Assembly: GCF_900218065.1 (NCBI RefSeq)
Contig: NZ_OBMU01000001.1
Coordinates: forward strand, 945,877 to 981,910
DNA: 36,034 nucleotides
Reading direction: 5' to 3'
DNA from: Novosphingobium sp. Chol11
GTDB taxonomy: Bacteria; Pseudomonadota; Alphaproteobacteria; Sphingomonadales; Sphingomonadaceae
Shown: positions 33,098 to 36,034 of the stretch, in pieces
Numbering within the stretch: the stretch's first letter is position 1
Layout: every line of letters begins with the position of its first letter
Position numbers and translations under genes: made by a program
The notes under the pieces: model-generated
The model's database searches: none
Told to the model about the DNA's origin: nothing
The model's input: the letters and a program-made list of their open reading frames with translations, nothing else

Positions 33098-34669
33098 ATG
33101 GCCAACGCCATTTCCGCCAACAAGGCCGAGTTGCTCGCCATCGCGAACAGCGTCGCCAGCGAGAAGATGATCGACAAGGCGATCGTCATCGAGGCGATGG
33201 AAGACGCGATCCAGCGCGCCGCCCGCGCGCGCTATGGTGCCGAAAACGACATCCGTGCCAAGCTTGATCCGGACAGCGGCGACCTGCGCCTGTGGCGCGT
33301 CGTCGAAGTGGTCGAGGCGGTTGACGACTATTTCAAGCAGGTTGACCTTAAGCAGGCGCAGAAGCTGAAGAAGGATGCCGTAATCGGCGACTTCATCGTC
33401 GATCCGCTGCCCCCGATCGACCTCGGTCGTATCGATGCCCAGTCCGCCAAGCAGGTGATCTTCCAGAAGGTCCGCGACGCGGAGCGTGAGCGCCAGCACG
33501 AAGAATTCAAGGACCGCGTGGGTGAGATCATCACCGGCGTCGTCAAGTCGGTCGAGTTCGGCCATGTCGTGGTGAACCTGGGTCGCGCTGAGGGCGTCAT
33601 CCGCCGCGACCAGCAGATCCCCCGCGAAGTCGTCCGCGTCGGCGACCGCATCCGCTCGGTGATCCTGAACGTGCGCCGCGAGAATCGCGGGCCTCAGATC
33701 TTCCTCAGCCGCGCACACCCCGAGTTCATGAAGAAGCTGTTCGCGCAGGAAGTGCCCGAAATCTATGACGGCGTGATCGAGATCAAGGCCGCTGCTCGCG
33801 ATCCGGGCTCGCGCGCCAAGATCGGTGTCATCAGCCGCGATTCGAGCATCGACCCGGTCGGCGCCTGCGTCGGCATGAAGGGCAGCCGCGTGCAGGCCGT
33901 CGTGCAGGAAATGCAGGGCGAAAAGATCGACATCATCCCCTGGTCGGAAGATACCGCGACCTTCGTCGTCAACGCGCTCCAGCCCGCGCAGGTCGCCCGC
34001 GTCGTCATTGACGAAGAAGAAGAGCGCATCGAAGTCGTCGTGCCCGACGATCAGCTGTCGCTCGCCATCGGCCGTCGCGGCCAGAATGTCCGTCTCGCCA
34101 GCCAACTGACCGGCAAGGCGATCGACATCATGACCGAGGCTGACGCGTCCGAGAAGCGTCAGAAGGAATTCGTCGCGCGTTCCGAATTGTTCCAGAACGA
34201 GCTCGACGTGGACGAAACCCTTTCCCAGCTGCTGGTGGCCGAAGGCTTTGGCGAGCTGGAAGAAGTCGCCTATGTCGGCGTCGAGGAACTGGCCGCGATC
34301 GAAGGCTTCGACGAAGACCTCGCCGCCGAGCTTCAGAGCCGCGCGCAGGAAGCGTTGGAGCGCCGCGAAGCTGCCGCCCGTGAGGAACGTCAGGCGCTTG
34401 GCGTCGAGGATGCGCTGGCCGACATTCCGCACCTTACCGAAGCGATGCTGGTGACGCTGGGCAAGGCGGGCGTGAAGACGCTCGATGACCTCGCCGACCT
34501 TGCGACCGACGAACTGATCGCGAAGAAGCGTGTCGATCAGCGCCGCCGTCGCAACGAAGGTGCCGAGGACAAGGGCGGCATCCTTGCCGAATATGGCCTC
34601 AGTGAAGAGCAGGGCAATGAGATCATCATGGCCGCCCGCGCGCACTGGTTCGAAGGTGAGGAAGCCTGA
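33098..34669 (+). CDS. nusA: Transcription termination/antitermination protein NusA
   Basis: It binds RNA polymerase and nascent RNA, modulating pausing, termination and antitermination. The 523-residue protein has the N-terminal polymerase-binding domain (about 1-130), S1 (about 135-200, ITGVVKSVEFGHVVVNLGRAEG, quoted in part as VVNLGRAEGVI), KH1 and KH2 (about 230-345, VGACVGMKGSRVQAV and LAIGRRGQNVRLA), and two C-terminal helix-hairpin-helix repeats (VGVEELAAIEGFDED, LGKAGVKTLDDLADL). AAGGG lies 8-10 bases before the ATG. It is followed 6 bases later by the tautomerase gene. Confidence 0.98.
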   Translation: MANAISANKAELLAIANSVASEKMIDKAIVIEAMEDAIQRAARARYGAENDIRAKLDPDSGDLRLWRVVEVVEAVDDYFKQVDLKQAQKLKKDAVIGDFIVDPLPPIDLGRIDAQSAKQVIFQKVRDAERERQHEEFKDRVGEIITGVVKSVEFGHVVVNLGRAEGVIRRDQQIPREVVRVGDRIRSVILNVRRENRGPQIFLSRAHPEFMKKLFAQEVPEIYDGVIEIKAAARDPGSRAKIGVISRDSSIDPVGACVGMKGSRVQAVVQEMQGEKIDIIPWSEDTATFVVNALQPAQVARVVIDEEEERIEVVVPDDQLSLAIGRRGQNVRLASQLTGKAIDIMTEADASEKRQKEFVARSELFQNELDVDETLSQLLVAEGFGELEEVAYVGVEELAAIEGFDEDLAAELQSRAQEALERREAAAREERQALGVEDALADIPHLTEAMLVTLGKAGVKTLDDLADLATDELIAKKRVDQRRRRNEGAEDKGGILAEYGLSEEQGNEIIMAARAHWFEGEEA

Positions 34670-34675
34670 GCCCCA

Positions 34676-34912
34676 ATGCCTTTCGTCGACATCCGTCTGG
34701 CAGGAAACGCCACCCGTGAGCAGAAAGCGGCTATCGTCGCCGATGTCACCCAGTCGCTTGTCGAGCGGCTGGGGAAGGCACCCTCTGCCGTGCAGGTGGT
34801 GATTTCGGAAATCTCGACGGAAAATTACGGGTCGGGCGGCATGTTGATTGCCGACCGCGCCGCCGAGCCCAAGCCAGGGGAGGACGCAAATGCTGCGGTC
34901 ACTTCCCGATGA
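34676..34912 (+). CDS. 4-oxalocrotonate tautomerase-superfamily small protein
   Basis: A 78-residue protein. After loss of Met it begins with Pro1, the catalytic base of the superfamily (PFVDIRLAGNATREQK). It aligns without gaps to 4-OT from memory. The Arg11 and Arg39 that bind substrate in 4-OT are replaced by Ala11 and Gln39, Phe50 is Tyr50, and the GSGG loop at 51-54 is kept. The chemistry is therefore likely different from 4-oxalocrotonate isomerisation. It sits 6 bases after nusA in place of the usual direct nusA-ylxR junction, and ends 28 bases before a large repeat. The substrate is unknown. Confidence 0.9.
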   Translation: MPFVDIRLAGNATREQKAAIVADVTQSLVERLGKAPSAVQVVISEISTENYGSGGMLIADRAAEPKPGEDANAAVTSR

Positions 34913-34940
34913 GAGGCTAAGGCTTCACCATTGTGAAAAT

Positions 34941-35055
34941 CCTCCCCGGGAAGGGGAGGGGGACCGGCGAAGCCGGTGGAGGGGTGGTGCGCTGACGATA
35001 GGGGAAAACCCCTCCGTCAGCCCTTCGGGCTGCCACCTCCCCTTGAAGGGGAGGA
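34941..35055. repeat. Five-hairpin intergenic repeat inside the nusA-infB operon
   Basis: Five separate stems are visible: CCTCCCC/GGGGAGG at 34941-34959, ACCGGC/GCCGGT at 34963-34977, AGGGG/CCCCT at 35000-35013, CAGCCC/GGGCTG at 35018-35032, and CCTCCCC/GGGGAGG at 35036-35054. The outer two are copies of one palindrome. It belongs to the same general class as the element at 985-1102. It separates the tautomerase from ylxR and its last bases give the ylxR Shine-Dalgarno. Confidence 0.78.
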
Positions 35056-35062
35056 TTTCGGT

Positions 35063-35719
35063 ATGACCGAACGCAAATGCATTCTTTCGGGCGACCGTGC
35101 CGATCCGGAAACGCTGATCCGCCTGGCCGTCAGCCCGGAAGGTCAGGTCCTGCCTGACATCCGCGCCAAGGCGCCGGGGCGAGGCGCATGGATCGGCGTC
35201 CCTCGCGCGGAACTGGAACAAGCCCTCGACAAGGGAAAGCTCAAGGGCGCGCTCTCCCGCTCGTTCAAGACCGGCGATCTGCAAATCCCGGACACTCTGC
35301 CGGACCTGATCGAAGACGGGCTGCGCAAGGCGCTGCTCGACCGCCTCGGCCTGGAAGCACGCGCGTCGATGGTCCTCACCGGATCGGAAAAGATCGACGT
35401 CGCCTGCCGCCAGGGCAAGGTCCAGCTGCTGCTCCACGCCAGCGATGCGGCGGCTGACGGTAACCGCAAGCTCGATCAGGCGCTGCGCGTCGGACAGGAA
35501 GCAGAAGGCACGGAATTGGCGGGCATCGTCTTGCCTGTGGACCGGAACGCCCTATCTATGGCAATGGGGCGTGATAACGTCGTCCATATCGCAGTGACCG
35601 ACTCGCGCGCCGCGTCGCGTCTGCGTGCGGCTATTGGCCGCTTGGAAAGCTATCTGGGTTGCGCTACCGGGGCGCCCGTGCATGGGGAGCATGACTCCGC
35701 CGATGCGCAGGGCGTCTAG
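35063..35719 (+). CDS. ylxR: YlxR (DUF448) RNA-binding protein with an L7Ae-like C-terminal domain
   Basis: A 218-residue protein of the nusA-infB operon, thought to bind RNA. The N-terminal DUF448 domain (about 1-75) has ERKCILSGDR, LIRLAVSPEGQ and GRGAWIG. The C-terminal part (about 105-195, AGIVLPVDRNALSMAMGRDNVVHIAV quoted in part as LSMAMGRDNVVHIAV) resembles the L7Ae/YlxQ fold that is a separate gene in Gram-positives, so this is the fused alphaproteobacterial form. ATG 35063 was chosen because GGAGG 35050-35054, 8 bases upstream, is the end of a repeat. The frame continues into the repeat, but that part is not protein-like. Confidence 0.9.
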   Translation: MTERKCILSGDRADPETLIRLAVSPEGQVLPDIRAKAPGRGAWIGVPRAELEQALDKGKLKGALSRSFKTGDLQIPDTLPDLIEDGLRKALLDRLGLEARASMVLTGSEKIDVACRQGKVQLLLHASDAAADGNRKLDQALRVGQEAEGTELAGIVLPVDRNALSMAMGRDNVVHIAVTDSRAASRLRAAIGRLESYLGCATGAPVHGEHDSADAQGV

Positions 35720-35788
35720 GCTGCATGGAATGAAGGCGCCGACGGGCCTTGCCGGTCGGATGGTAAGTGAAGGGTACAGTTCAGTCGT

Positions 35789-36034
35789 ATGAGTGACAGC
35801 AAGGAAGACAAGCCGGTTCTGGGCCGCAAGCCGCTGGGCATCAAGCGGACCGTTGAATCCGGCCAGGTGCAGCAGCAGTTCAGCCATGGCCGCAAGAATA
35901 CGGTCGTGGTCGAGGTGAAGCGGCGCCGCATCCTGGGCAAGCCGGGCGAAGCCGGTGCGCCTGCGGCTGCGCCCCAGGCTGATCCGACCCCGGCACCTGC
36001 CGCCGCCGCGCCTCCGCCGCAGCAGCCGCAGGCG
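35789..36034 (+). CDS. infB: Translation initiation factor IF-2, N-terminal part (truncated by the window)
   Basis: The first 82 codons of IF-2, the GTPase that places initiator tRNA on the 30S subunit. It begins MSDSKEDKPVLGRKPLGIK, then SFSHGRK-like (FSHGRKNTVVVEVKRRR) and an Ala/Pro/Gln-rich linker, a typical alphaproteobacterial IF-2 N-terminus. The G domain lies beyond the right edge. GAAGGGT lies upstream of the ATG. Position after ylxR confirms the identity. Confidence 0.95.
   Translation, partial: MSDSKEDKPVLGRKPLGIKRTVESGQVQQQFSHGRKNTVVVEVKRRRILGKPGEAGAPAAAPQADPTPAPAAAAPPPQQPQA

Noticed and set aside
32450..34645. A 731-codon open frame on the minus strand opposite rimP and nusA
   Set aside because: Antisense shadow of two well-supported genes; repetitive Asp/Leu/His content without a domain.
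34941..35055. CRISPR-like array
   Set aside because: The palindromes differ from each other and spacing is irregular; there are no repeat-spacer units and no cas genes.
34976..35062. N-terminal extension of YlxR
   Set aside because: It translates the five-hairpin repeat; ATG 35063 has a good Shine-Dalgarno and starts the conserved domain.

Overview
The window is a continuous stretch of core chromosome from a GC-rich alphaproteobacterium, most likely a member of the Sphingomonadaceae such as Sphingobium. The reasons are the gene content and protein style: a cysteine-free L31, a one-piece small-type PurL, a nusA-ylxR-infB operon, tandem Flp pilins, and an SWFGD/DUF2171 protein. Several GC-palindromic intergenic repeats also look like those I know from sphingomonad genomes. 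No database search was possible, so the genus is an inference. Coding density is high and no gene-free stretch exceeds 300 bases. I see no prophage, insertion sequence, CRISPR array, toxin-antitoxin pair or integrated island.

Layout. (1) 1-0.9 kb: the tail of a probable OmpH/Skp chaperone, fabZ and rpmE, with a foldable leader before rpmE. (2) 1.1-2.8 kb, minus strand: aroK-aroB (shikimate pathway). (3) 2.9-8.3 kb, plus strand: two uncharacterised membrane/exported proteins, xerD, accA, and an M48 protease carrying a LysM domain. (4) 8.4-10.2 kb: two Flp-type pilins, mutT, and the iron-storage pair bfd-bfr. (5) 10.2-15.5 kb: a DUF418 membrane protein, bioC, purL, a DUF805 protein and a small lipoprotein. 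(6) 15.7-19.3 kb, plus strand: xseB, ispA, coaD, a periplasmic cyclophilin and queA. (7) 19.3-23.0 kb: DUF486, the SWFGD/DUF2171 protein, tRNA-Ala(CGC), a Nudix hydrolase with an interrupted Nudix box, an extensin-family protein and a DUF4242-like protein. (8) 23.0-26.5 kb, minus strand: ppiD overlapping trpE. (9) 26.7-29.7 kb, plus strand: tpiA, secG, pyrG. (10) 29.8-32.3 kb, minus strand: a Tat-exported serine hydrolase and a PQQ-type sugar dehydrogenase lipoprotein. (11) 32.4-36.0 kb, plus strand: rimP, nusA, a small tautomerase, ylxR and the start of infB.

The genes are mostly housekeeping and do not form a single new system. Shared themes are cell-envelope work (fabZ, accA, M48-LysM, extensin, PpiD, cyclophilin, SecG), translation and ribosome biogenesis (rpmE, tRNA-Ala, queA, rimP-nusA-ylxR-infB), and biosynthesis (aroBK, trpE, purL, pyrG, ispA, coaD, bioC). 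The less ordinary items are these: a tautomerase lacking the two key arginines of 4-oxalocrotonate tautomerase inside the nusA-infB operon; a five-hairpin repeat in that same operon that supplies the ylxR Shine-Dalgarno; an Arg/Tyr/Asp/Gly-rich low-complexity protein with a possible general-stress promoter; and a possible pseudoknot in the rpmE leader.
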